From contig NZ_JNXG01000001.1 of the NCBI RefSeq assembly GCF_000717025.1, forward strand, positions 620,001 through 684,000: 64,000 bases of DNA, in the 5' to 3' direction. The DNA is from Streptomyces atroolivaceus (GTDB lineage Bacteria > Actinomycetota > Actinomycetes > Streptomycetales > Streptomycetaceae). The notes beneath the pieces were generated by a model that was not told where the DNA came from, searched no databases, and saw nothing but the letters and a program-made list of their open reading frames with translations. Positions 46,389-54,699 of the stretch are shown piece by piece (the stretch's first letter is position 1; the number at the start of each line of letters is the position of its first letter). Made by a program: the position numbers and the translations under genes.

Positions 46389-46404
46389 CCCGGAACGCAC
46401 GAAG

Positions 46405-46440
46405 CGCCCCTGTCCCGGCCGTAGGACCAGGACAGGGGCG
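46405..46440 (+). terminator. Terminator of the XRE-HD operon
   Basis: CGCCCCTGTCC (46405-46415) pairs perfectly with GGACAGGGGCG (46430-46440). Confidence 0.8.
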
Positions 46441-46614
46441 TGATCGCTGCACGGGCGTGGCGGCGTCACGACGACCAACCGCACCGAGATCCACAACCAC
46501 AGCAGCGGCTTCGGGCGGTCGACGACGAGCCTCTGAGCCCTTTGTGGACTTCAGGCACACCTGTACCAAATCGCCGATACGATCCCGATTTCACGCACGA
46601 TCCTTGGGGGGACC

Positions 46615-47157
46615 ATGAGCAACCAGTACCCGCAGCATCCGCCCTTTGTCGGCGGCCCCGGTTACCCGCCGCCCCGAAAGCCGATGAGCGTCGGGGCGAT
46701 CATCGCCATTGTCACCGGCAGCGTCTTCGGTGGGGTCCTTGTCCTTCTCCTCATCCTGCTGGTTGTCGGTGACGACGCCATCCAGGCCGACAAGTCTCCG
46801 AACCTCGAAGTGACCGCGCCCGTGGTCACGAAATCCGCGACGGCCGCGCCCGCCAAGCCGACGGAGAAAACATCCGAGGAGCCGCAGCAGGCCGCCAAGA
46901 AGCCTCAGCCGAAGGAAGCCGAATACCCCTCGGGTGATTACGTCGTCAGCGAGGACATCCCCGTCGGGACCTATACCAGTAGCGGGGCAGAGGCGGGTAT
47001 CTTCGAGTTCTGCTCCATCACCACGGAGCCCACCGGCGAGACGACCATGCCGAAGATCAAGTCTGCCGGGGTCGACGAGCGCATCATCATCACGCTCACC
47101 GAAGCGGACGGCGTCGTCAGCATCAGCGGCTGCGAACCGCTCAAGCCCCGCAAGTAG
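46615..47157 (+). CDS. Small membrane-anchored protein of unknown function
   Basis: A 180-residue protein. A Pro/Gly-rich cytoplasmic head (YPQHPPFVGGPGYPPP) precedes one strong membrane helix (VGAIIAIVTGSVFGGVLVLLL, about residues 26-51). A Lys/Glu/Pro-rich linker follows, then a small C-terminal domain (GDYVVSEDIPVGTYTSSG, then FCSITTE and VSISGCEPL) with two Cys that may form a disulfide. The motif VxEDIPxGTY recurs in many small secreted actinobacterial and phage-associated proteins of unknown role. ATG 46615 follows TTGGGGGGACC. Confidence 0.75.
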   Translation: MSNQYPQHPPFVGGPGYPPPRKPMSVGAIIAIVTGSVFGGVLVLLLILLVVGDDAIQADKSPNLEVTAPVVTKSATAAPAKPTEKTSEEPQQAAKKPQPKEAEYPSGDYVVSEDIPVGTYTSSGAEAGIFEFCSITTEPTGETTMPKIKSAGVDERIIITLTEADGVVSISGCEPLKPRK

Positions 47158-47390
47158 TCAGACAACTTTGCGGCGCTCGGCCACCAGGTCGGGGCCCGCA
47201 GTCGCGCGCCCTGTCCACCGGTCCGTGCCCGGCGGCAAAGATGCGCCATCACCTCCGCGATGGCGTGAACGTGTTCACTCGTGAGCGGATGAGTCGGCAG
47301 TGGGCGCGTGGTCGTCGGTCCCGGTCCTGGCCCGTCCTCGGCGTACTCGTCCGCGGGACGGTTGGATCCGAAGTCTCGCGGAGAGCGGGC

Positions 47391-48206
47391 TCAGCGGAAC
47401 GCTGCCGCGTTCTCCTGGGCCCACTGGGCGAAGCCGCGTGCCGGACGGCCCGTCACCTTCTCGACCACGCCGTTCGGGGTGTTGTACTCGACCGGTGGGG
47501 CGGCGAACACCTCCAGCTGGAAGTCGATCATGTGTGCCGGCACGCCCTGCGCCCGCATCCTCGCCCGCGCCTGGTCCGGCGTCAGCTCCACGAACTCGAC
47601 CTCCCGGCCGGCCGCCGAGCCCAGTACGGCGATCTTCTCCCGCAGCGAGATCCGCTCCGGGCCGGTCAGCAGGTATTCCGTGCCCGCGTGTCCGTCCTCG
47701 AGCAGCGCGGTGGCGGCTACCGCGCCGATGTCCCCCTCGTGCACCATCGCGGTGCGCGAGTCCCCGTACGGCCGCTCGACCCGTCCCTCGCGTACCTCGT
47801 CCGCCCACTCCAGGGCGTTGGCCATGATCTCGGTCGGCGCCACCGTGGTCCACGAGAGGCCCGACGCCCGCACGGCCGGCTCCAGCGTCGACTCCGACCA
47901 GCCGGCCAGCATGGTCACCCGGCGGACTCCCGCCTCCTCGATCTCCGCCACCAGCTCGGTGCCGTTCCCCAGCGGGGCGTAGTCGTCGCCACCGAAGTTG
48001 ATCAGGTGCACGGCGGCCACGCCGTGCAGCGCCGGCGCCAGCGCCGACGCGTCGGTGAGGTCGCCGCCGACAACCTCGACCCCTGGGCCGAACGTCACGG
48101 CCCCGGGCCTCCGGGTGAGCGCCCGCACCGGCGCGCCGGCCTCCCGCAGTGCCGCCACCACCTGCCGCCCGACCGTGCCGGTCGCACCCGCCACCAGAAA
48201 CGTCAT
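47391..48206 (-). CDS. NmrA-type NAD(P)-binding oxidoreductase
   Basis: A 271-residue atypical short-chain dehydrogenase. The Rossmann motif is at the very start (FLVAGATGTVGRQVVAAL, GxxGxxG), then VRALTRRPGAV and VVGGDLTDASALAPAL. The usual SDR YxxxK pair is not evident, as in NmrA/quinone-reductase-like proteins. These act as redox sensors or quinone reductases; the substrate is unknown. ATG 48206 follows GGGGAGA and starts directly with the Rossmann strand. The MarR gene upstream is on the same strand, 125 bases away. Confidence 0.88.
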   Translation of the reverse strand: MTFLVAGATGTVGRQVVAALREAGAPVRALTRRPGAVTFGPGVEVVGGDLTDASALAPALHGVAAVHLINFGGDDYAPLGNGTELVAEIEEAGVRRVTMLAGWSESTLEPAVRASGLSWTTVAPTEIMANALEWADEVREGRVERPYGDSRTAMVHEGDIGAVAATALLEDGHAGTEYLLTGPERISLREKIAVLGSAAGREVEFVELTPDQARARMRAQGVPAHMIDFQLEVFAAPPVEYNTPNGVVEKVTGRPARGFAQWAQENAAAFR

Positions 48207-48331
48207 GCCCGTCTCCCCACGTCGTCCGTCGCCGGTCTCCCGGCCGCACACGCACGATGACACCCGATGCGGACAGATACTGTCCGCATGGGCGTTCGTC
48301 CGGAGGGAAGGGCGCGCGACCGCGGCGCGGC

Positions 48332-48787
48332 TCAGGGGCGCGGCCAGGGGCGGCCGCCGATGCGTTCGATGTCGGAGTTGAAGCGTCGCAGGTAGGTCGC
48401 GAAGGCGGAGATGTCCTCGTCGGCCCAGTCGGCCATGACGCGCTCCAGGGCGCTGACCATGCCCTCCCGTTCGGCGTCGAGGGTCCTCGTGCCCTCCTCG
48501 GTGATGCGGAACTTGCGGGCCATGCCGCCGTCCGGATCGGGGATGCGCTCCACGAATCCGGCGCGCATCACGGCGGCGGTCTGCCGGTTGAGGGTGGAGA
48601 CGTCGAGGTCGAAGGCTTCGCTGAGCTCGCCGACGGACATCGGGCCCTGGACCCGGATGCGGCTGAGCAGGACGTACGCGCTCCGTTCCAGGAGGCCGTC
48701 CTTACGGCGTCCCTTCCTCTGGTTCAGCAGGCCGTGACGGCTGAGCAGCATCTGCTCGTACTCGACCTCTTGCGTGGCCCTGCTCAT
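48332..48787 (-). CDS. MarR-family regulator, divergent from an MFS exporter
   Basis: A 151-residue winged-helix repressor. The DNA-binding part reads SAYVLLSRIRVQGPMSVGELSEAF, then DVSTLNRQTAAVMRAGFVER with the wing DPDGGMARKFRITEEG, flanked by helices for dimerisation. ATG 48787 follows AGGAGG. It is transcribed away from the MFS gene across 172 bases that carry a TGCAT-type palindrome. The classical arrangement is a MarR protein repressing itself and the efflux gene until a toxic ligand binds. Confidence 0.92.
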   Translation of the reverse strand: MSRATQEVEYEQMLLSRHGLLNQRKGRRKDGLLERSAYVLLSRIRVQGPMSVGELSEAFDLDVSTLNRQTAAVMRAGFVERIPDPDGGMARKFRITEEGTRTLDAEREGMVSALERVMADWADEDISAFATYLRRFNSDIERIGGRPWPRP

Positions 48788-48875
48788 GCGCGGGCACCTC
48801 CTGCTTCCTGCCGGGCGAGGCCGGTGTGTCGTCGTGCCGTCGTGCGTGCTGACTTCATCGTATGTTCACGGTGAC

Positions 48876-48905
48876 GTGCATAGGCCACATGATGTGCATA
48901 ATGCA
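48876..48905. promoter_or_regulatory. Probable MarR operator between marR and the MFS gene
   Basis: GTGCATA occurs twice in direct orientation (48876-48882 and 48894-48900). The second copy is part of the palindrome TGCAT-A-ATGCA (48895-48905). On the minus strand TTGCAT and TATGCA from these elements could form the marR promoter. TACGAT (48915-48920) could be the -10 of the MFS gene. The patch is A+T-rich for this DNA. Confidence 0.55.
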
Positions 48906-48959
48906 ATAGAAGTGTACGATGCCAAGTCTTCCACCGACAGATAGCCGAGGACCCGCGAT

Positions 48960-50414
48960 ATGGACGCCCCCCAGCCCACTGCCCGCGCAGGCGGCGTGAT
49001 CACGACGCTGGCGCTCGCCGGCACCGTCGCGGCGGTGATGCAGACACTGGTGACCCCGCTCATCGCCGAGCTGCCGCGGATTCTGGACACCTCTTCCTCG
49101 AACGCGGCCTGGGTGGTCACCGTCACCCTGCTGGTCGCCGGTGTGTGCGTCCCGGTCACCGGCCGGCTCGGCGACCTCCTCGGCAAGCGCCGGATGCTGC
49201 TGGCCTGCGCGGTCCCGCTGGTCGCCGGTTCGGTGGTGTGCGCCCTGTCCTCCTCCGTGGTTCCGATGATCGTCGGACGCGGCCTCCAGGGCATGGGGAT
49301 GGGCATGGTGCCGCTGGGCATCGCGCTGCTCCGCGACGTGGTGCCCGCCGAGAAGCTCAGTGGCTCCATCGCCCTCGTGAGCGCCTCCATGGGAATCGGT
49401 GGCGCCCTCGGTCTGCCGATCTCCGCGGCAGTCGCCGAATACACCAGCTGGCGCGTGCTGTTCTGGGGCTCCGCGGTGCTCGCGGTGATGATCGCCGTAC
49501 TCATCTGGCTCTTCGTCCCGGACGTCCCGGCCGGCGCCAAGGGGCAGCGCTTCGACGCGCCCGGGGCGATCGGGCTCGCCATCGGCCTGGTCTCCCTCCT
49601 GCTGGCGATCTCCAAGGGCGCGGACTGGGGCTGGGGTTCGGGCACCACGCTCGGCCTGTTCGCCGTGGCGGTCGTGGCCCTCGGAGCCTGGGGGTACTAC
49701 GAGCTGCGCACCCGTGACCCGCTGGTCGACCTCCGCACCACCGCCCGCCCGCGCGTGCTGCTGACCAACCTCTCGTCGATCCTGGTCGGCGTCGGCATGT
49801 ACTCCTTCATGCTGATCGCTCCTCAGCTGCTGCAGTTCCCGGAGGCCACGGGCTACGGCCTGGGGCAGTCGATGCTGGCCGCGGGCCTCTGGATGGCCCC
49901 CGGTGGAGTGATGATGATGCTCGTCTCCCCGCTCGGCGGGAAGCTGATCAACGCGCGGGGGCCGAAGATCGCTCTCGTCCTCGGGGCGCTCGTGATCTCC
50001 CTGGGCTACGGGATCTCCCTGTTCCTCATGGGCTCCGCCTGGGGCCTGATGATCGTCGGAATCGTCATCAACAGCGGCGTCGGCCTCGCCTACGGTGCGA
50101 TGCCCGCCCTGATCATGAGTTCGGTCCCGCTCTCCGAGACCGCCGCTGCCAACGGCTTCAACACCCTGATGCGCTCGCTGGGCACCACCATCGGATCGGC
50201 GGTCATCGGTGTGGTGCTGGCGCAGATGACCATCGACCTCGGCGGTTTCTCGCTCGCCTCCGAGGACGGGTTCCGGGTCGGCCTGATGATCGGCTGTGGA
50301 GTGGCGCTCGTCGCCGCAGCGGTCGCCGCGTTCATCCCGGGCCTCGTCCGGCCCGCCGCCGAGGGCGGCAGTACGGGCCCCGCCGCGGCGGACAAGGTCT
50401 CGGTCGAAGCCTGA
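48960..50414 (+). CDS. MFS drug-efflux transporter (DHA2/EmrB-like)
   Basis: A 484-residue membrane protein with about 14 helices. The cytoplasmic loop motif VTGRLGDLLGKRRMLLA (motif A) and the helix V motif MGIGGALGLPISAAVAEYTSW (motif C, antiporter signature) mark a proton-driven exporter of the QacA/EmrB type. It is expected to export lipophilic toxins or antibiotics. ATG 48960 follows GCCGAGGACCC. The neighbouring divergent MarR gene is the likely repressor. Confidence 0.93.
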   Translation: MDAPQPTARAGGVITTLALAGTVAAVMQTLVTPLIAELPRILDTSSSNAAWVVTVTLLVAGVCVPVTGRLGDLLGKRRMLLACAVPLVAGSVVCALSSSVVPMIVGRGLQGMGMGMVPLGIALLRDVVPAEKLSGSIALVSASMGIGGALGLPISAAVAEYTSWRVLFWGSAVLAVMIAVLIWLFVPDVPAGAKGQRFDAPGAIGLAIGLVSLLLAISKGADWGWGSGTTLGLFAVAVVALGAWGYYELRTRDPLVDLRTTARPRVLLTNLSSILVGVGMYSFMLIAPQLLQFPEATGYGLGQSMLAAGLWMAPGGVMMMLVSPLGGKLINARGPKIALVLGALVISLGYGISLFLMGSAWGLMIVGIVINSGVGLAYGAMPALIMSSVPLSETAAANGFNTLMRSLGTTIGSAVIGVVLAQMTIDLGGFSLASEDGFRVGLMIGCGVALVAAAVAAFIPGLVRPAAEGGSTGPAAADKVSVEA

Positions 50415-50421
50415 CCCCACA

Positions 50422-50466
50422 CGCGGAAGCGCCCCGTCCGGTTCGACCGGCCGGGGCGCTTCCGCG
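50422..50466 (+). terminator. Terminator of the MFS gene
   Basis: CGCGGAAGCGCCCCG pairs with CGGGGCGCTTCCGCG; the inner CCGGT/ACCGG brings the arms to a TCG loop. Confidence 0.88.
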
Positions 50467-50777
50467 TTCCGGGGCGCAGGAACTTTTTCCTGCACGGGCA
50501 TTGACCGTGGGAGTGGGCCGACTTACGTTCGTCGCGTTGCCCTTCGTATGTCATATATGAGACGCGATATGAGAGCCGAGCGCCGTATGCAGTCAGCCCC
50601 GAGCCCCCTCCCCAGCCGCCCTCGGCGCCGCGGGAGACGCTGACGGTTCCCTCCGGCTCCTCAGGACTGCCGGGCTGCAGCTCTTCCTCGGAACACCTCC
50701 ACCCCCGCACGCCTCCACGCTGTGGCGCCCTGCTGTCCAGCGCCCCGCCGGTGAGCACTCAGAGAAGAGAGCCGACC
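50467..50777 (+). other. Upstream region of the solute-binding lipoprotein gene
   Basis: No gene. It contains the palindrome TCATATATGA (50551-50560) in an A+T-rich patch that also includes GATATGAGAG. The open frames that cross it on the minus strand are shadows. Confidence 0.5.
50551..50560. promoter_or_regulatory. Candidate operator TCATATATGA
   Basis: A perfect 10-base palindrome in a locally A+T-rich stretch about 220 bases before the sugar-binding lipoprotein gene. It resembles sites of GntR- or LacI-type repressors of sugar-uptake genes; which regulator binds is unknown and no candidate gene is adjacent. Confidence 0.4.
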
Positions 50778-52118
50778 ATGATCAACCCACGCAACAGCCG
50801 CCTCGCCGCCGCGATATCCCTGGTTTCCGCCCTGGCCCTCACCGCCACCGCCTGCGGTGACGACGGCAGCGGCAGCACCGGTGCGAAGGGCGCCGAAGGT
50901 CCGGGCACCGGGAAGATCGTGTTCTGGGACGAGAACGGCGGCGTCCGGACGGCGATCTGGAAGGAGATCATCGCCGACTTCGAGAAGGCGAACCCCGACA
51001 TCGACGTGCAGTACGTGGGCATCGCCTCCACCGAGGCGCAGTCCAAGTACGACACCGCCATCCAGGGGGGCGGCCTGCCGGACGTCGGCGGTGTGGGCGC
51101 CGCGATGGTCGCGGGTATCACCGCTCAGGACGCGTTGGAGCCGCTGGACGACCGTATCGAGGGGAGCTCCCTCAAGGGCAAGCTCAACGAGGCGATGATC
51201 GAGAACGTGCGGAGCGCGGCCGGCCGGGACGAGACGTACACCGTGCCGATCTCCGCCACCAACGGCGTCCTCTACTACCGCACGGACCTGTTCAAGAAGG
51301 CCGGGCTGGGCGAGCCGGACACCTGGGACGAGTTCTACGAGGCCGCGGCGAAGCTGACGGACAAGCGGAAGAACCAGTTCGGCTACACCATCCGAGGTGG
51401 CCCGGGCTCGATCGCCCAGGCGCTGGACTCGATGTACGGGCAGTCGGGCATCGAATCCTTCTGGGACGAGTCCGGGACGAAGACCACCGTCAACGATCCG
51501 AAGAACGTCGCGGCCCTGGAGAAGTACGTCGGTCTGTACAAGAAGGCCACCCCCGAGGCCGACCTCAACAACGACTTCACGAAGATGGTCGCCCAGTTCG
51601 ACTCCGGCGGCATCGCCATGCTCAACCACAACCTGGGCTCGTACCAGGACCATGTGGGCTCGCTCGGCGTCGACAAGTTCCGCGGTATTCCGCAGCCCGA
51701 ACTGGCGGACGGCACCCGGGTGATGGTCTCCAACCCGGTCTCCGGCCTCGGTCTGGTCAAGTCGTCCGAGAACAAGGCGGCGGGGTGGAAGTTCATCGAG
51801 TTCGCCGCCTCCCACGCCTCGAACTCCAAGTTCAGCGAGTCCGCGGGCCTGATCCCGGCCAACAAGGAAGCCGCCGAGGACCCGTGGCTCGACAAGGCCG
51901 AGACGACCAAGCTCGGTGCCGAGGCGCTGTTCTCCGGCGACACCAAGATCGTGCAGCTCCCCTACTACCTCCCGGACTGGAACACCCTGTCCAAGGCCGA
52001 CAGCGAATCGGGCTTCCAGAAGGTGCTGCTCGGCAAGATGAGTGCCAAGGACTTCCTGGACACGCTCGCCGCGAGCCTCGACGAGGCTCAGGCGGAGTGG
52101 AAGGAACAGCAGGGCTGA
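50778..52118 (+). CDS. Extracellular sugar-binding lipoprotein of an ABC transporter (orphan)
   Basis: A 446-residue family 1 solute-binding protein. The signal peptide ends LTATAC with Cys26 as the probable lipidated residue. The mature part has the typical start GKIVFWDENGG, then IIADFEKANPDIDVQYV, the hinge block YTVPISATNGVLYYRTDLFKKAGLGEPDTW, and AAGWKFIEFAAS near the end. The likely ligand is a mono- or oligosaccharide. ATG 50778 is preferred to GTG 50751, which would place nine extra residues before the signal peptide. No permease genes follow, and a hairpin ends the unit, so it must work with membrane parts encoded elsewhere. Confidence 0.9.
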   Translation: MINPRNSRLAAAISLVSALALTATACGDDGSGSTGAKGAEGPGTGKIVFWDENGGVRTAIWKEIIADFEKANPDIDVQYVGIASTEAQSKYDTAIQGGGLPDVGGVGAAMVAGITAQDALEPLDDRIEGSSLKGKLNEAMIENVRSAAGRDETYTVPISATNGVLYYRTDLFKKAGLGEPDTWDEFYEAAAKLTDKRKNQFGYTIRGGPGSIAQALDSMYGQSGIESFWDESGTKTTVNDPKNVAALEKYVGLYKKATPEADLNNDFTKMVAQFDSGGIAMLNHNLGSYQDHVGSLGVDKFRGIPQPELADGTRVMVSNPVSGLGLVKSSENKAAGWKFIEFAASHASNSKFSESAGLIPANKEAAEDPWLDKAETTKLGAEALFSGDTKIVQLPYYLPDWNTLSKADSESGFQKVLLGKMSAKDFLDTLAASLDEAQAEWKEQQG

Positions 52119-52121
52119 CGG

Positions 52122-52143
52122 GGCGGGGAGGCCTCTCCCCGCC
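52122..52143 (+). terminator. Terminator of the solute-binding protein gene
   Basis: GGCGGGGAG (52122-52130) pairs with CTCCCCGCC (52135-52143), four-base loop. Confidence 0.75.
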
Positions 52144-52343
52144 GCCGTGCACGCCCGCCGGAGCCGGCTGTGCCCTTCCGGCCCGGCCGCGCCGGGCTCC
52201 GGGAGCCCGGCCCGGGGGGCGTGGCGGCCGCCCGGCCCATGGTCCGGGCAGGAGCCCCTCCCCGGACCGGGCCGACGCGCCCGCTCCGGCCTGGCCGGCC
52301 CCCTCGCGGAACGCACGCACACGCGTGCCGGGGCCACGGTGGG

Positions 52344-52571
52344 TCAGTCCAGGCCCTCCTCCCGGAGGTCGTACATCAGGAGGAACGTCCGGTAGGTCTC
52401 CGCGGACACGTCCTGGCAGATGTCCGGCCGGACGGTCCACGTCGACGTGTTGTCGAGGGCCCGCCGACAGGCCGACTCGGTCTCGGCCTCGGACGGGATG
52501 TTCGAGATGAACGCGGCGATCAGCAGGACCACTGCGAAGACGACCACGCCGATACGGATGCGCATGGTCAC
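52344..52571 (-). CDS. 75-residue secreted or anchored small protein
   Basis: A short protein with an N-terminal hydrophobic helix (RIGVVVFAVVLLIAAFIS) and a small C-terminal part with two Cys (ESACRRALDN and RPDICQDV) that may form a disulfide. It ends LLMYDLREEGLD. I do not recognise it. GTG 52571 and ATG 52565 are both possible; neither has a strong ribosome-binding site. It lies downstream of another small gene on the same strand. Confidence 0.6.
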   Translation of the reverse strand: MTMRIRIGVVVFAVVLLIAAFISNIPSEAETESACRRALDNTSTWTVRPDICQDVSAETYRTFLLMYDLREEGLD

Positions 52572-52590
52572 CCAACGACCGTGCGGCCGG

Positions 52591-52618
52591 GCCGGTCACC
52601 CGGGGCCGGTCACCCGGG
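52591..52618. repeat. Tandem duplication of a 14-base unit
   Basis: GCCGGTCACCCGGG occurs twice head to tail (52591-52604 and 52605-52618), between two small genes. Confidence 0.9.
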
Positions 52619-52626
52619 GCCCCTCG

Positions 52627-52785
52627 TCATTCGGGTTCGTCGGTGACCGGCGGCAGGTCGGGCTCGATGAACAGGCCGGCGTACTGCGGTGTCGGCAGCG
52701 GGGCCGGGTTGCCCGTCTCGGCGTTCGTGGCCGCGGACGCGCCGTCGGGGCGCCGCTGGGTCGTGCGGGCAGGCATGTCGGTCAT
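52627..52785 (-). CDS. 52-residue small protein downstream of the flavoprotein gene
   Basis: MTDMPARTTQRRPDG starts a short hydrophilic protein ending in PLPTPQYAGLFIEP and DLPPVTDEPE. ATG 52785 follows AGGA at good distance. I do not recognise it. It has no Cys and no membrane helix. The layout, a polar N-terminal half and a short C-terminal half rich in Pro, Thr and acidic residues beside an oxidoreductase gene, is reminiscent of a peptide precursor, but nothing confirms that. Confidence 0.5.
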   Translation of the reverse strand: MTDMPARTTQRRPDGASAATNAETGNPAPLPTPQYAGLFIEPDLPPVTDEPE

Positions 52786-52990
52786 CAGGTGTCCTGTACG
52801 TAGGTGTGCGGTGGGAGCCCCATGACCGAGCCGCTGCGGTTGATGCCGGACTGGTCCCGACCGGTACGGCGACGAGGTGCCGCTACCGGTGCCGCGCCGC
52901 TCCGGGGGCGGCCGGATCATCATGCGGTGCATGCAGACTGTAACCCTCCCAGCACGGCTTTCCCTCGGTATTGCGCCCCTGGCGTGACGG

Positions 52991-54376
52991 TCAGTGCGGC
53001 GGTGCGGGCTCGATGTTCTGGTTTGCGTGGAAGAGGTTGTGCGGGTCGTAGACCCCCTTGACCTCGGAGAGCCGGTCGTAGTGGCCGCGGTAGGTGGCCC
53101 TGACGCGGTCCCGCGACTCGCCGGTGCCGAGGAAGTTCACGTAGCCGCCGCCCATGGAGTGCGGGTGCAGCGCCTCCCAGTAGCCGACCGCCCACTCCCG
53201 CAGCGCTGCCGCGTTGGCCGGGTCGGGGTCGATGCCGGCGATGACGCCGGACCAGAGGGCGTCGCGGTAGGCCCAGGCCGTGTCGTCGGGACCGACCCGG
53301 CCGGCGGCCCCGTCGACCGGGTACAGGTGCATGGTCGACAGGCCGGTGGGGAGCTTCTCCGCGAAGGAGGCGTGCACGTCGACGGCGTCGTCCGTGACCT
53401 GGTCGAAGAAGTCGCCGCGCCAGTACCACTGGAGACCGGCCGGCATCAGTGCGTCGAACATGGACTGAAGGGCCGGGTAGGGCATCGGCGTCGTGAAGTG
53501 GAAGGCGGGCGGACCCGGTTCGTTCACCACGGCGAGGGTCTCCGCCAGGGAGTCCGGCTCCGCCGTCGAGGACCAGACGACTCCGCACATCTTCTGCCCG
53601 TGGATCTCCTCGGGGAAGGGCGGGCCGGGCGGGACGGTCAGGGAGGCGAAGAAGCCGTACAGGTCGTCCGGCGCCTGCGGCAGGAAGTCGCGGTACCAGC
53701 GGATGACCTCGTGGAAGAGCTCCAGGGGCCACAGCGTGATGGCGACTCCCACGGTGTCCACCGGGTGCAGCTCGAAATCGAACGACGTGACCACGCCGAA
53801 GTTGCCGCCGCCGCCCCGCAGCGCCCAGAACAGGTCGGCGTGCTCGCTCGGGTTCGCGGTGACGAAGCTGCCGTCGGCGAGGACCACGTCCGCGGAGACC
53901 AGGTTGTCCGCCGACAGGCCGTACTTGCGCGTGAGGTAACCGTGACCGCCGCCGAGGGTGAGACCGCCGATCCCGGTCGTGGACATGATCCCTGCCGGGG
54001 TGGCGAGGCCGAACGCGTGGGTGGCGTGGTCGAAGTCACCCAGCGTCGCGCCGCCGTCGGCCTGGGCGGTCTGGGTCGCCGGGTCGACCCGCACGCCGCG
54101 CATGGGGGAGAGGTCGAGGGTGACCGCGTCGTCCGAGAGGCCGAGGCCGGGCCCGCTGTGCCCGCCGCCCCGGACGGCCACATCCAGGCCGTGCTCGCGG
54201 ACGAAGGCGAGGGCCGCCATGACGTCCGCCGCGTCGCGACACTTGACGACCGCCGCCGGCCTCTTGTCGATCATGGCGTTGTAGACGGCACGGGCCTGCC
54301 CGTACTCCTGGTCGTCCGGTCCGATGACGGGCCCGCGCAGAGCGGTTCTCATCGTGTCGAGCAGCGTGCCGTCCAT
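52991..54376 (-). CDS. FAD-linked oxidoreductase of the berberine-bridge (BBE-like) family
   Basis: A 461-residue flavoenzyme. The FAD-binding PP-loop reads VAVRGGGHSGPGLGLSDDAV, whose His is the usual covalent FAD attachment site. GIGGLTLGGGHGYLTRKYGL occupies the second site, but the Cys that gives bicovalent attachment in many relatives is absent. The C-terminal BBE motif is YDPHNLFHANQNI. Such enzymes oxidise sugars or tailor natural products. ATG 54376 (MDGTLLDTMRTAL) follows AGGAGACGACC. No clear biosynthetic cluster surrounds it. Confidence 0.9.
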   Translation of the reverse strand: MDGTLLDTMRTALRGPVIGPDDQEYGQARAVYNAMIDKRPAAVVKCRDAADVMAALAFVREHGLDVAVRGGGHSGPGLGLSDDAVTLDLSPMRGVRVDPATQTAQADGGATLGDFDHATHAFGLATPAGIMSTTGIGGLTLGGGHGYLTRKYGLSADNLVSADVVLADGSFVTANPSEHADLFWALRGGGGNFGVVTSFDFELHPVDTVGVAITLWPLELFHEVIRWYRDFLPQAPDDLYGFFASLTVPPGPPFPEEIHGQKMCGVVWSSTAEPDSLAETLAVVNEPGPPAFHFTTPMPYPALQSMFDALMPAGLQWYWRGDFFDQVTDDAVDVHASFAEKLPTGLSTMHLYPVDGAAGRVGPDDTAWAYRDALWSGVIAGIDPDPANAAALREWAVGYWEALHPHSMGGGYVNFLGTGESRDRVRATYRGHYDRLSEVKGVYDPHNLFHANQNIEPAPPH

Positions 54377-54699
54377 GGTCGTCTCCTAGCGCGTGTGCGC
54401 CCGGCCTCCCCTGGCACCATCGGATCGGGTGAGGCTGCTGGGCCGGCGCCGACACCTGGAGATGCCGCGCAGACGGGACCGAACACCGAAAGGCTTGCTC
54501 CTCCAGCGTCCCGCCGCTCCGGGAGCCCCGCAATCGCGGGACGCCGTGCCCCGGTCGCGTCCGTTCCGGTCCGCCGTCCGGTCCGGCAAGGGTGACAGGT
54601 CCGGTGCGGCGGGGGCAGGTCCGGTGCGGCAGGGGCAGGGGCAGGGGCAGGGGCAGGTCCGGTCTGGCGGGCAGGTCCCGTGCGGGGCACGGTGTGGGT
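54377..54699. other. Gene-free region with G-rich simple repeats
   Basis: No gene is supported; the frames here are Arg/Pro/Ala shadows. It contains AGGGGC four times in tandem (54631-54654) and two copies of AGGTCCGGTGCGGC just before. Confidence 0.6.
54631..54654. repeat. Hexanucleotide repeat AGGGGC x4
   Basis: Four perfect tandem copies of AGGGGC, flanked by imperfect copies of a GGTCCGGTGCGGC unit. Confidence 0.9.

Noticed and set aside
43236..47160. Integrative element with attachment sites at tRNA-Lys
   Set aside because: I looked for a second copy of the tRNA 3' end downstream and for an integrase or excisionase gene and found neither. The segment may be accessory, but integration at the tRNA is not supported.
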